A DNA stretch of 64,000 nucleotides from Alentia gelatinosa (GCA_950022655.1 OX465592.1:5612044-5676043), one strand, 5' to 3'. Numbered from the stretch's first letter, positions 21,974 through 33,150 are shown. Made by a program: numbers and translations. Notes: generated from the letters alone by a model not told the origin.

Positions 21974-24900
21974 GTATGTGATGCTCATGGCCAACACAGG
22001 GAACTATCAACAATGTATGTGTGGCCAACACAGGGTAACTATCAACAAATATCATACCTATATCATGAATTACAACAATGTATGTGTGGACAGGGTGGGT
22101 GTACAGAGCAAGAATGTTGACATCAAGGTCTACAAAGGTATGTGATGCTTATGGCCAATGCGGGGTAACTATCAACAATGTATGTGTGGCCAACGCGGGG
22201 TAACTATCAACGCATATCATACCTATATCACAAATTACAACAATGTATGTGTGGACAGGGTGGGTGCGCAGTGCAAGAAAGTCGACATCAAGGTCTACAA
22301 AGGTATGTGATGCTTATGGCCAATGTGGGGTAACTATCAACAATGTATGTGTGGCCAACGCGGGGTAACTATCAACGCATATCATACCTATATCACGAAT
22401 TACAACAATGTATGTGTGGACAGGGTGGGTGCGCAGTGCAAGAACGTCAACATCAAGGTCTACAAAGGTACGTGATGCTCATGGCCAATGCGGGGTAACT
22501 ATCAATAATGTATGTGTGGACAGGCTGGGCGTACAGAGCAAGAATGTTGACATCAAGGTCTACAAAGGTATGTGATGCTCATGGCCAATGCAGGGTAACT
22601 ATCAACAATGAATGTGTGGCCAACGCGGGGTAACTATCAACGCATATCGTACCTATATCTTGAATTACAACAATGTATGTGTGGACAGGGTGGGCGCGCA
22701 GAGCAAGAACGTCGACATCAAGGTCTAAGAAGGTAAGTGATGCTCATGGCCAATGCGGGGTAACTATCAACAATGTATGTGTGGACAGGGTGGGAGTACA
22801 GAGCAAGAACGTGGACATCAAGGTCTAAGAAGGTAAGTGATGCTCATGGCCAACACAGGGTAACTATCAACAATATATGTGTGAACAGGGTGGGCGTACA
22901 GAGCAAGAACGTGGATATCAAGGTCTACAAAGGTATGTGATGCCCATGGCCAACACAGTCTAACTATCAATGCATATATCATACCTATATCTTGAATTAC
23001 AACAATGTATGTGTGGACAGGGTAGGCATACAGAGCAAGAACGTTGACATCAAGGTCTACAAAGGTATGTGATGCCCATGGCTAATGCAGGGTAACTATA
23101 AACCATATATATATTTGTATTGCGGTCTACAATCATACATATATCTCAAATTACAACAATGTATAAGTGGACAGGGTGGGCATACAGAGCAAGAACGTCG
23201 ACATCAAGGTCTACAAAGGTAAAGGCTAAAGATTTACATCAATGCAACCCAAAGATTCCTATAATTTCAAATGAAATTCAATGAAGCGGGAATACTGTGT
23301 GCCAGTGGATTATCAAACCTTGTTAATAATTCTTTTCCCATAGAGCGTAGTGATAACCTTCTACAGAATACCACTTAGAGAGTGTGACATCTTATGAGAG
23401 GTGTGCGATTGATGCCGTTACTCGCTCGGTGTGTCCCCAGCGTTAAGCTCGTTTAAAACAGAATGCTTTCAGAGACTAGTATATGAAAAGGTGAATTTTC
23501 TTCAGGCTCACAGACTGACAAAAGTCAGTAGCAATTTCAGTAACATTCATCGTAATAACACGAGGCGATGCATTTAAAGTGCACACACAGATTTTTATTC
23601 AAGTTCAGGAATTTTTTTTTCTTACAATACTATTTGTGAATGTCTTTACAGTGCACACAAAATGGAAACCCATGGTTAAAAGTGAATCCTTTTCGACGCG
23701 TTCTCCAGGCAAGTTCATGTTTAAGTACTTTCCTTCAACCCTTTTTTCTCTTTTTGTTTTAATTCAAGAAGTTTTATTAAGTTTGTATTATTCACCCTGT
23801 AATGGTGATCTTCAAGTCACAATGAGCAATAAACTGATTACATGAAGACTCATTCATAGAAATATCAGTTTTAAAAAGAGCCTCTGATTCTTGCCCGACG
23901 TCGATACCTTTGCCATCTTTAGTGCACAGAGTGATTTGCGAGTTGCCGTCATCCGTCAGGAAATTGTAAGATAGTAGTTGGGGGACAACCACTATTTTCT
24001 GCTATCATGATATATAGATAACCATGAGACAAGGCTAAAACCCTTTTATGGCAAACCAAAACAAAAATAAATGATGAAATTAATTGATAACTGGACCCGC
24101 CACCTGGTGTTTTTTTTTGCATCGGGGGCAAGATGGCCGCCTCCATAACACAATAGCTATGTGCCATATATATTCAAATAGCGTGACCTCTGTGCACTTA
24201 AAACAAAGGACCCCTGATGTTCAGTACTATCATGAAACATCACAAAATTTAATATGATTGTTTATATGGCATGAGTTGTCTTCGCGGAATGATATCACGA
24301 AGCAGAGCTGAGTGATATCTGTAGCAGAAGACAACGAATGGTATGTAAACAATTATATAAAATTGAGTGATGTTTAGATTTTATCCTACCCTGTTATATG
24401 TTTTTAACTTCATATGTCACCAGTGACATATAAATCTTTTATGGCCTAACCGTAGCATACAGGCCCATCATGTTAAGTCTATGGAGACTTATATGGGGGG
24501 TAGGATAATCCTTCAAGCTTCCCTCCTTTTCCCACGGCCGACTTTTACTCACAAACAAACTATTTATATCCAGTAGCTCCTTGGTTTGTCCTCCACTCTC
24601 ACCCCGCAGCCCGCGGCCACCCACCGACTCACCTTTGTTCCCTGACCTTCACCAACAGGCCCTGCCTGGAGGGAGGAGAGGGTCCGTCTTAGACTTACTC
24701 AAGTGGGGAGTGGAGGTGAAGTCAAGGTTAAAGGCATATCCTACAATTCACGGTGGCGCCATCTGGTGATTTTTAGATATTATCCATTATCAGTCTAAAC
24801 TGGTTTCTTGGGATTCATTCTAATTCTAAATGGGTAAATTTAACGTTTTGTCCAGCTTATTCAGCATTGGTAGGTAATATAGGCCAATTTATATTTGTCT

Positions 24901-27900
24901 GATTTACATAAGAAATGTACTGAATAATACAGTTTTCTTCAATTCCTGAAAAAATCAGGACGGTGACCTATGATTTTTGAACCTTAGATGTATAGTACCA
25001 TACATAAATATCATAAATAATATCATAAATAATATCATCATAATATTGATCTTTAAATCAAAATCGAGCGCGGTGACCCCCGATTCTGAAGTTAAATATC
25101 TGTTCTACAACACTTTGAGCTCATAATATTCAATTATCAGGAGAATGACATGGGTTTTAATTTTGAAGCCAAATTGTCCGATATTCCTTTATGACTTCAC
25201 TTCACTCTTTAATTCTTCGTTGGCCTGAATGTTGAGTTTCCCTGAATTTCTCAAATATTTCTTGTTTTAGCAGATAAGCATCACCCCATTTGTCACCATG
25301 ATAATATGCCTTGAATTTCCGACTAATATTTTTGTTTAACTGCAGACACGTTTCTCCGGAGTAAACGACGGAGAACCCAAGTTCAACCTGGCACCTCGAT
25401 GACGTCATTAACTCGAGATGGACCCACGAAGCCGTCTCGGTCTATGTCCGTAGGAGCAAGTACGTTCAGTTAGATCATTGACAAATATGTCCACATTACC
25501 CCTTTATCCTGGGTAAAAGAGGAGAGGCCGGACTTGGGCAAATACAATTTTATTGAATTTTATGAGGATAAAGTATCATTGACCTTGTTAATATGAATTA
25601 TTGATATGAGTTATTAATATGAATTATTGATAATATGAGGTCATTGAATAATGGAGTAATGAGTCAATTATTATAACCAGATAAGATAATAAAATATATA
25701 ATATAAGGCCAATGAAGGTAAGAGGAGGTGTGGGTGGGTGGGTAAAAAGTGAGAGTGAGGGAGAGTGAGGTGGAGCGGAAGCGCACGTGAGGTGCTTAGT
25801 GCGAGAGTGAGACACCAGGGGGGGGGGGGGGGCAATGACCACCCTTATCAAAGGCCATCAGTAACCAATATTGTTCTTTGCGTTATTTATAATCATAATA
25901 TTATTTTGAAATTTTCGGTATGAATTTTTAGTCTTTATGATATCTATTTATCTCTTATTTACATATTTCCATGTAAGTGCAACCAATAGTACTCAAAATA
26001 TGGCGTTACGTCGCCATACCAGCACCGTATGGTGGTACAGGCCAACTACCACTTCTATAGCAGAGGTTGGTAGTTGCATTATTTTCTGGCATAGGTATGT
26101 GATACTAAGCTCCATCTTACTTTGTTCTGTTACAGATTGGTCCTACCGTCATGCCAGCCACAGTTCTGATAGTATTCTGGATGAGGTGTTCTCCTTTGAC
26201 CGCAAGTCAGCTTTCGCTACAAGTACACCACGAGACCTGAAACCCGAGGACCCTGTCACCTCACAGCAACTGGACCCCGCGTCCCCGATATCACACACAC
26301 CCCAGACCAAAGAATCGAAACCAAAAGATCTAATGACAGACTCTGGGTTTTCGGAGAATATCTTTCGATACAGAAGCAGCGAAACAGATGATAAGCATGT
26401 GGAGATCAGCAATGTTCCTCCGCTTGCTCTTGCGGAGAATTTTGATATCGAACCCATCACCTCCCCAAAGGCGGAGGAGAAGATGATGATGAGCCGCTCC
26501 GAACCCAAACAAATTATATCTAAACAGGACTCGAGAGCGGGTGTTCTACAGTCAACGCCACCTGGTGTTGAATCTGAGTCACTCCCCAGGGATGGGCGGA
26601 GATTCTCGGCTAACGGCCAGATCTGGATAAGTGACCGAAAACTCTCCAAATCCTTATCTGCTGTACAGACTCTCGCGTCAGATCCCACTGTCAATAACAG
26701 GAAATACCTGTTGGCCAGTCAGGAGAAGTGGGAAAGCCAGGAGAAAGTGAGGAGGAAATCATTAGGTTCCAAGGTGGAAACTCCTGTGGTGCAGTCAGAT
26801 AAGAGGACAGTGGAGAAAACTAAACAAAAAGTATTCCCTGTGGTAGAACATGATGAACCTGATCATGCAGGTATTGCTAAACAACCCAGTGCTAATCCTA
26901 TTATCAAAAGAAAATCTACTTCAATACCAAAAAGACGTCCAGTTTCCGAAACTAACTTAGATGAATATGCAGCAGCAATCTCATCAAATAACAACAGAAC
27001 ATTGGAGGAGCCAATCAAAGAAACATTTACAAAAGAAATTTCTACATCTCTTCAGAGCAAACCTGTACATACAGTTGGCTCTTTTGAGATTGATCAGCCT
27101 GGAAATACCAGCCAGGTTTGTGATAACACATCTACCAACGCTGCTGGGTCTGCTACTGTAAATAATAATATCGAAACACACAAAGTCTCTGTGTTTAACT
27201 CCGAAAAGGACTCTTCGGTAGCTGTGTTAGGTTTCTCAGGTAAGACTCCCAAAGGGACAAATAATTCAGTGCAAAATGATAAAGATCAGGTTTTGTCAAA
27301 GGCAGAAATTTTGCTTTCTGTTGAGGGCCCCTCTTTCCATCCAGATTTGTCAAAATCTCCCCAGGCCAATTCAGATGAGCTCAATAGTACAGATGTATCT
27401 CAGAAACTCTCAAAGGCAGTGGAAATGATGGCTAATCTAGAAGCAGGGAGGAATACCAAAAAGGAGGCGAAGGAAAAGGATACCCCAGGTACCAGGGACA
27501 AAAGTATTGCATGGGTTTATCCCGACTCAAACAAGGAAAAAGATATAAAGTCACAGCAGACAAAGAGCAAGCATAAATTACAATCAAAGGACACTAGCCA
27601 GTTACCCTGTGTTAAAACTCTTGATGATGCAATCTCTTATATATATGCAGAAGCCTTTGCTCATTTTGGCGAATCAGTTGATGATGTTACTACTCCTCTC
27701 TCGAAACTAGCAAAGAGAAAATCCCCAACAAAGGTAGACAACACTGTCAGCCAAATGCTTGAACGGCCTTACAAATACAGAACTGGAACTTCCTTACCTT
27801 GTTTATTAGAGGTTAATGATGAAAACAGTAGTAATAATAACAAAAACATAGAAAATTATGACACATCTCAATCATTCCAAGCAAATGATAAGAATGATGC

Positions 27901-30900
27901 TCCGGATCTGCTGAATGGCATTAATACTAATAGTAACAACAGGCATGATGCTCAGGGTAAACTTGACTTAGACAGCAATTCAACAGATGTCATTGGACTT
28001 TCTGATATGAGCGGCGAATCACTGAAGGACCAGATGCAGCTTAATCATTCTGCTCTATATCCAAAAGCACCATCTACACATTCACCTGAGGACAGTCAGG
28101 AAAATAAGGTAATACATGTACTCAGAAATGGATGCTCTCCACAGGAATCGGATGAGATCCCAACAGATAAGGACCAGGTTATCAACCAAGATGTTGTCCT
28201 GGACAGTGAGGTACCTCAGGTGAGGATGGATGATACTGAGATTCATTCAAACACCACAGCAGCGGATAGCACCGAGGCAGATATAGAATCTGACAGTGCT
28301 GAGAGTGTAGAAACAGTCATCGAGGTTGGGGGGGAGGATTCCAGCAGGATTTTTGAGGATGAAGACTTTGTGGAGAAGGCTACTCAACTAGCAAGAGTTT
28401 TAGTGGACCAGGTATTTCGCCAGTCCATTGAAATTGTTCAGGCCGATCAAAATAAGCAGGTATGTGATGCCTCATTAGATGGGAATCTTAATACTTCTGT
28501 CCCCATCACTAATGGAAGAGATACAACACATGACATTGTAAAAAATGAAGCTGATGGCTTGTCAACAGTACCTAATGATGCAAGTCCCTCATTAGATGGG
28601 AATATTGATACTCCATTCCCCATCACTAATGAAAGAGAACTTGATACCAAACATGACATTGTAAAAACCCAAGTTGATAGCTTGTCAACAGTACCTAAGG
28701 ATTCAACATCCCAATTACAACAGCAACCTATTATAGCTCAGGTATATGAGACCACAGAGGGTACCCATACAAACAAAATCACAGAAAATTCAAATAATCA
28801 TTCTTCCAATTTAGATAAACCTATGGGAGGAATAGACATGGTTTCACCAGTAGCAGAAACAAAAGATGAACCAGAGTGTATGGTTACTGAGGATGCAAGT
28901 GAGCTGGCAGAAAAACAAGGTGATGATACATCTCGCTTACCTGATCATGTTCTTGCTCAAGTAGATGCCTCAATCCTGTCACACAAGGTGGAGAAATCCC
29001 CTGATATCCCTGACCAGATGATCAATAATGAAACAGAGAAATTATCAGATTCACAAAGTAATGATGCTGATATTGAAGATTCAGCTAATAATAATCGCCA
29101 AAACCAGAAAGATGAACAAGGAGAATCTGCAGCAGTGTCAGGAAGTGAGGAGAAGACAGATGACAAAGCTGTTGTCAAGAGTTGTATTCAAGTGGAGAAT
29201 ACAGAGTCTGAACCAGTTGTACTAACAGATTCCCAAGATCTGCCAGAAAGTGAGGAGCACTCAGATGACAAAGCTGATGTCATTAGTCTTATTAATGTGG
29301 AAAACACAGAATCTGTACCAGTTGTACTAACAAATTCCCAAGATCCTGACACAGACATCGATATCGAGGTACCTCTCCCAGGTATTGTGGCAGCAGATGA
29401 TAGCAAAACCTGCCATGTGCCTAAGGATATAGATGATACAGAACTAACAATACCTGATGAATATTTGCAGAAATGGGTGCAGGATATCATTGACAGTGCC
29501 GTTAAAATTGTTCAAGAGGAGAGAATTCTAGAGCATGGACATAATTCAGAAAATGAGATCTCGCAGGTTAAGGTCGATGATATACTCCTCAGAGCAGAAA
29601 GTCCCTTCATTGGGTCATCGTCCTTGTCATCCATTTCTGAAGAATCTGATGTTGATGGTGATTTTGTGAACGAAACTTTCCAGATTTCCGACATCCCTTC
29701 CACACAGTCAGCTGACAAGGACTCAAACCTGGTGACTGTAACGTTCAGTCAGTTTGATCTTCCAGGGGATACTCACCAAGCTCAGGCCAGCATGATACCA
29801 GATAAGGAAACAAATGAGGAACCTGAACCAGAATCTGAAGCGATGTTATCAAAAGTAGGAGACGACGAATCATCAGATAAGGGAGTTTCTGATAAGGAGG
29901 TTACCAGTCCTTGTAGTATCCCCAACTCTGATTCTGATGCTACAACTGAGAACTTGGATAGTAAATTAGATGAGAGTTTGGAAGATAAAATACCTCGTGG
30001 TTCTGAAGAGATTGTTGCTCCGGTTCAAGTTTCGCCGTTGGGTAAAACACCTCAAAGCCCGGTTTCTCCTTCTGCGGGATCTCCATCTCAGAGACCCGGA
30101 GATTCCTTCATTGATGTGAACAATTTAGATTTGAGCTGGGACCATGACATGGGGCCCGAGCTTACCTTCAAATCCAGTGAATTGGACAAAGTGGATGAAA
30201 TAAATTGTCAGGAAGTCAGCACTGCTTCCGCCACCCAAAGTGTCTCTCAAGACAGTGCTGACCAAGAATGGGAAGAACTGCCTCCTGTCACAGATTTACC
30301 AGAGCAAGGTAATCAAAGTGAGAGTACGATAACAGATGATAGCAATGAATCCAAACAAATTATATCTAAACAGGACTCGAGAGCTGGTGTTCTACAATCA
30401 ACGCCCCCTGGTGTTGAATCTGTGTCACTCCCCGGGGATGGGCAGAGATTCTCGGCTAACGGCCAGATCTTGATAAGTGACAGTGAGAGTACAAGTACAA
30501 AAACAGATGAGAGCAACGACAAAATAGACACTAAATCTAACGATACGACTGAAGACACATTGGACAAAGACAATTGTACTGACAATATATCCCCGGTTAT
30601 TAAGCTGGGGTCACAGAAAGCTGCCTCGTCAGAGGAGAAACCTCCAGTTGAAGAGCCAATAATTGAAGCCAAGTGTGATATTTCCCTGACACATAGGATC
30701 AGGTCTGTGGCGACTGAGACACTCATACAAAACATGGGTGAGTCAAGCATGATACAGGATCTGTGTTGTGTGCCTTAACCCCAACACCTACTGATTCCTT
30801 GTTTAGAAGTAAGATACAGGTGTCTGTGGTGCTTTGAAAACTAACCAACTTACTGGTCTCTTCTAACAATTCTCACTCTCTCTGACTCCATAAGGAGGCT

Positions 30901-32042
30901 TAGGATAAGTCATCTGTGCATGTGAACTGACCTCATTACTTCTACTTGTAAGCTACCAAGCTATCATGTAAGGAAATCTCATTTATGCATCTCATATTTT
31001 ATCACTGCTTTAGGATGGACTTCTAGGATCCTCTGTGTATCTAGTCTATGGAGATTGATGATAGAAACTACTCATCTCTTCCGTCTAATATGGCCCGGCA
31101 TCCATCTACTACGATAACAATTTAAAACCTCCCGTTGCACTACCACAAGGCTTAATGCAAAACAAACATAGATGATCGGAACCTCTTTATCTCATACAAA
31201 AGTCTGAAGTAAGAATGTCTGCATGCATCGTAATAAGGTTTTAGGAACATCATAAAGCCTATCGTAGATGATTTGGAGCCAGTGGACGCCAGGCCTAAAC
31301 TCGCTGTGATGTGACCATAGCTGTTGCTACTCTATAAAACCCCGCTGCCCTCCTCCCAAACTAACAGCTAAGTAAGGTCGCATGATGCGGTGCGTAGTGA
31401 AGCTAATCCCGTTTAATCCTATTGGTCATATGCACTGTTACCCATCTAATCCACTTGCCTTTGATAAATCCTGATCAAGCACATCCTCCAGTAATGGACA
31501 ATAACAACAACATTCCCTTTTAAGAATATAGTTAAGTTCATTTTCCATCTTATAAAATATAATTTACCTGCAATTTAAAACATGTCTCACGATTGATGTA
31601 ATAATCGTGTATCCTATATTTTGATAACACAATTTTGAGTGTAGATATAACATTATCTTAAAGCATATTTTAATATCTGTTGTCTTCAGATAAGTTTCTT
31701 TTTTTCCTTGTTAGACGTTACAAATAGTAGCAGTTTGCGACCACGAGTTTTTTTAAAGAAATCGAGGCCCGATTTACGAAAATTGGAGTGCCGATTTTTC
31801 TCGAGAGAGTTCCCAAATAAGTTTCTTTTTTCGTCATAATACCATGAATCATTCGGACGTTGCTCGGATATATCAATAATGTTGAAATCTTAACTATCAT
31901 ATCCTTGATATACATGTGCTCATGAATATGCAGATATGCTAATTGATATATTTGTTTGGTTTTTCAAGGTGCTGTAGTGTTCCTCATCCTCGCGGTGGCC
32001 GTAATGTATGGTGTGTCCTGGTGGGCCTCTGCTGACAACTAA
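21676..32042 (+). CDS. Ig-domain, tail-anchored, disordered scaffold protein (5'-partial, 4 exons)
   Basis: Exons 21676-21973, 25346-25459, 26136-30737 and 31969-32042 join with phases 0/1/1/1 into one 5088-nt frame (1695 residues plus TAA). Residues 1-99 are an I-set-like Ig domain with the C-strand motif ITWFHG; the F-strand Cys is missing (VRVVARN). Residues 100-138 are basic and Ser/Thr-rich. About 1530 residues of acidic, Ser/Asp/Glu-rich, probably disordered sequence follow, with amphipathic segments near residues 630-655, 880-905 and 1244-1270. The last exon gives a hydrophobic helix, GAVVFLILAVAVMYGVSWWA, followed by SADN and stop. This is the layout of a C-terminal tail-anchored protein facing the cytosol. 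The segments at about 882 and 1248 fit the PKA RII-binding pattern, so an A-kinase anchoring role is possible (inference). The first exon starts inside the Ig fold with an open upstream phase, so earlier exons lie further 5' and I did not find them. I do not recognise an orthologue. Cytoplasmic Ig proteins of muscle or the spectrin-repeat/Ig protein CCDC141 are only loose comparisons. Confidence 0.85.
22075..23225 (+). repeat. tandem array of Ig-exon 3' edge plus splice donor (9 copies) in intron
   Basis: Nine units of about 100-165 bp follow the Ig exon. Each has GTGTGGACAG (or a close variant), then a 44-nt copy of the exon end beginning GGTGGGCGTACAGAGCAAGA, then a donor-like AAAGGTATGTGATG and a stretch of flanking intron. 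Exon-derived blocks begin near 22096, 22257, 22422, 22521, 22685, 22787, 22887, 23018 and 23172. Copies 5 and 6 read GTCTAAGAAG, which puts TAA in the original frame. Many differences fall on third codon positions (GTG/GTT/GTC, AAC/AAT, GGC/GGT/GGA). A 44-nt cassette would change phase from 1 to 0, so the copies are probably not used as exons. Confidence 0.85.
23221..23405 (-). mobile_element. partial copy of the 495-740 foldback element
   Basis: Shares GGGAATACTGTGTGCCAGTG and the CATAGAGCG...CAGAATACCAC...GAGAGTGTGACATC segment with 495-740 in opposite arrangement. It marks the end of the exon-derived tandem array. Confidence 0.6.
23928..24170 (+). mobile_element. MITE family W, copy in Ig-gene intron 1
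   Basis: GCACAGAGTGATTTGCGAGT...GGGGACAACCACTATTTTCT...CGCCACCTGGTGTTTTT...GATGGCCGCCTCCATAACAC. No coding capacity. Confidence 0.85.
24225..24512 (+). mobile_element. composite foldback with GATATCAC tip plus TCCTACCC cassette
   Basis: Hairpin ATGAAACATCACAAAATTTA...GTTGTCTTCG / AGAAGACAACG...AAAATTGAGTGATGTTT, tip GATATCACGAAGC...GTGATATC. Cassette TTTATCCTACCCTG...TTAAGTCTATGGAG...GGGGGTAGGATAA. Confidence 0.8.
24731..25193 (+). mobile_element. MITE family U, copy 2 (in Ig-gene intron 1)
   Basis: AAAGGCATATCCTACAATTC to AATTGTCCGATATTCCTTT, with GGTGGCGCCATCTGGTGATT after the left end. It lies 153 bp before the short linker exon. Confidence 0.85.
25346..25459 (+). CDS. exon: short basic linker
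   Basis: A 114-nt exon, phase 1 in and phase 1 out, with acceptor TTTAACTGCAG and donor GCAA|GTACGT. It has no stop in the reading frame fixed by both neighbours and adds DTFLRSKRRRTQVQPG and a Ser/Thr/Arg-rich tail. A match of phase on both sides and a stop-free frame over the full length support it. No domain is recognised; the basic cluster RSKRRR could be a binding or localisation patch. Confidence 0.75.
25818..25832 (+). repeat. poly-G run (15 nt)
   Basis: Fifteen G after GACACCA, in the last intron before the giant exon, preceded by GA-rich sequence with GTGGGTGGGTGGG. Confidence 0.95.
25878..26110 (+). repeat. dispersed repeat S, copy 2, abutting the giant exon acceptor
   Basis: Same order of blocks as 12148-12375, ending 25 bp before the splice acceptor at 26135. 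It stays open in the exon's frame, which artificially extends that ORF 5' to 25937. Confidence 0.85.
26136..30737 (+). CDS. exon: giant 4.6-kb exon, acidic disordered region
   Basis: The acceptor is TTGTTCTGTTACAG|AT and the donor G|GTGAGT. The 1534 codons are open and rich in Ser, Asp, Glu, Asn and Thr, with several internal duplications. A 131-bp block at 26505-26635 recurs at 30351-30481 with 7 mismatches. A tandem pair at about 28468-28700 repeats SLDGN...ITN...HDIVK...LSTVP. A second tandem pair at about 29185-29345 repeats VENTES.PVVLT.SQD. The open frame continues 5' to 25937, but that part is intron: it lies in a dispersed repeat also found at 12148-12375. If the donor at 30738 is not used, the frame stops at 30776-30778 after 13 more residues. 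Confidence 0.9.
27611..27684 (+). other. candidate amphipathic helix (weak RII-like), residues ~630-655
   Basis: The segment LDDAISYIYAEAFAHF has hydrophobic residues at the spacing of PKA-RII anchoring helices, but a Tyr falls on one core position. It is the weakest of three such segments in the disordered region. The function is inferred from the pattern only. Confidence 0.3.
28363..28446 (+). other. candidate PKA RII-binding helix, residues ~880-905
   Basis: FVEKATQLARVLVDQVFRQS fits the pattern [AVLISE]xx[AVLIF][AVLI]xx[AVLI][AVLIF]xx[AVLISE] in two overlapping registers (A-TQ-LA-RV-LV-DQ-V and A-RV-LV-DQ-VF-RQ-S). It contains no proline or glycine and is flanked by disordered acidic sequence, as in many AKAPs. 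Binding is inferred. Confidence 0.5.
29455..29530 (+). other. candidate PKA RII-binding helix, residues ~1244-1270
   Basis: LQKWVQDIIDSAVKIVQEE fits the same RII-anchoring pattern exactly (V-QD-II-DS-AV-KI-V) and is predicted helical and amphipathic by inspection. Two independent matches in one protein make chance less likely, though short helices of this kind do occur by accident. Confidence 0.5.
30738..31968 (+). other. last intron of the tail-anchored gene
   Basis: A GTGAGT...CAAG intron of 1231 bp. It begins with 41 nt that remain open to a stop at 30776-30778, so retention would give a protein without the membrane helix. I see no dispersed-repeat module inside it and no RNA gene. Confidence 0.7.
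31969..32042 (+). CDS. last exon: C-terminal transmembrane tail
   Basis: The acceptor GTTTTTCAAG is preceded by a T-rich tract. Joined in phase 1 to the giant exon it reads GAVVFLILAVAVMYGVSWWA then SADN and TAA. The 19-20-residue hydrophobic segment with a WW at the luminal side and only about four residues beyond it fits a tail anchor inserted post-translationally into ER, mitochondrial or nuclear-envelope membrane. The exon is too short for ORF calling, and the call rests on phase, splice site and the strongly hydrophobic translation. No AATAAA lies close downstream. Confidence 0.8.
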
Positions 32043-32204
32043 TGACCTTTCGTGACCTTGAAGCATCTAAGCAACCAGAAATTATGATGTCAACATAGAA
32101 AAATGGATGACACTTCAAAGCAAATGATGTTTAGACCGTTGAGGCAGAGGTATAGCTGGTATTAGTTTTCCTATTTATTGATACTGTAATTACATTCATG
32201 ATCC

Positions 32205-32670
32205 GAAGACAGGTTATTTCTTACCCATGGGTTACGAAGTCCCTATTGAAAATGTAGGGGGCTGCAGTAAACCGCTACCCATTGTTTATTAGTGGCCGTA
32301 AACCACAGCTATGGTTTACGGATATTCCAACCCCATTATAAAATTTCTAGGAATAGAAATTATTATGATCATGGGTGAGAAATACAGCAATCGATGTTTT
32401 TTGGATGTTCAGCTTTGTAAACCACTCGAGGTTGACAATGTTATTCACTCGCTTTCGCTTGTGTATTACCATGCATCCACCCTCTCGTGGTTTAAGGCCG
32501 CCCGTTAAAAAAAAACATCGATTATTGTCTTCGTCATTCATACACACATCCCCATCTATTAGCGGCCGTAAACCACACCCATGGTTTACGGCTATTCCAA
32601 ACCCATTATCGAATTTCTAGGAATAGAAATTATTGATAATTACCATTGGTAAGAAATACAACAATCGATG
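32205..32670. mobile_element. tandem foldbacks with GTAAACCACAGC.ATGGTTTAC palindrome
   Basis: GGCCGTAAACCACAGCTATG...AATTTCTAGGAATAGAAATT at 32292 recurs at 32568 with ACACCCATGG. Between them is a hairpin ATCGATGTTTTTTGG...AAACATCGATT with tip TTATTCACTCGCTTTCGCTT. Related to 4600-5290. Confidence 0.75.
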
Positions 32671-32871
32671 GTTTTGGATGGTGGGCTCTGTATACTGGTT
32701 CTGGTTGTCTGTATATGGGATCTCTGTGATGTAAATGACATTCGTGTGATGTCAATCATCTGCAAATTTGAAAGTCAGACATGACTCATATTTACAATTG
32801 GCCCAGTATAGAGCATCTATATTCAGGTTAATATGATTGATTGAATGCATTGTATATATTAATAGAGGAAA

Positions 32872-33150
32872 CCTATGGAAGTTTATTGTCAGAGCTTGTA
32901 CCCCATCGAGTTTGAATCACGTAGTTATTCCCGCGTGAATTACATGGCGATTCAAACGAGATGGGATCAAGCTCTAACCGTAAACTTGAATATGTTTCTG
33001 AATTTATCTCACCCTTCACATTGACTAATGGGCTAACATTAGTGACATAAACCCCAATTGAGTATTTTTTCTAAATACTCAACAGGTGTTGGATATGAGT
33101 TCCCAATGTTAAGTCTATAGGGGAAAATACCAGGGGTGAGATAAATGCAT
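32872..33150 (+). mobile_element. composite foldback G, copy 2
   Basis: AGAGCTTGTACCCCATCGAG...GATTCAAACGAGATGGGATC...AATTTATCTCACCCTTCACA...CAGGGGTGAGATAAATGC. About 85-90% like 19138-19425; no coding capacity. Confidence 0.85.

Noticed and set aside
22096..23216. Nine micro-exons of the Ig gene
   Set aside because: A 44-nt cassette changes phase and two copies carry TAA in the original frame; they are better explained as tandem duplication of the exon edge.
24585..24660. 33-nt exon on the minus strand with CCCTCCAG acceptor and AAAG|GTGAGT donor
   Set aside because: Its strand opposes the surrounding gene and no partner exon is visible; sites this short occur by chance in a GC-rich patch.
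25937..26135. First 66 codons of the giant open frame as the real protein start
   Set aside because: This part is a dispersed repeat also present at 12148-12375, and a good acceptor in the right phase lies at 26135.
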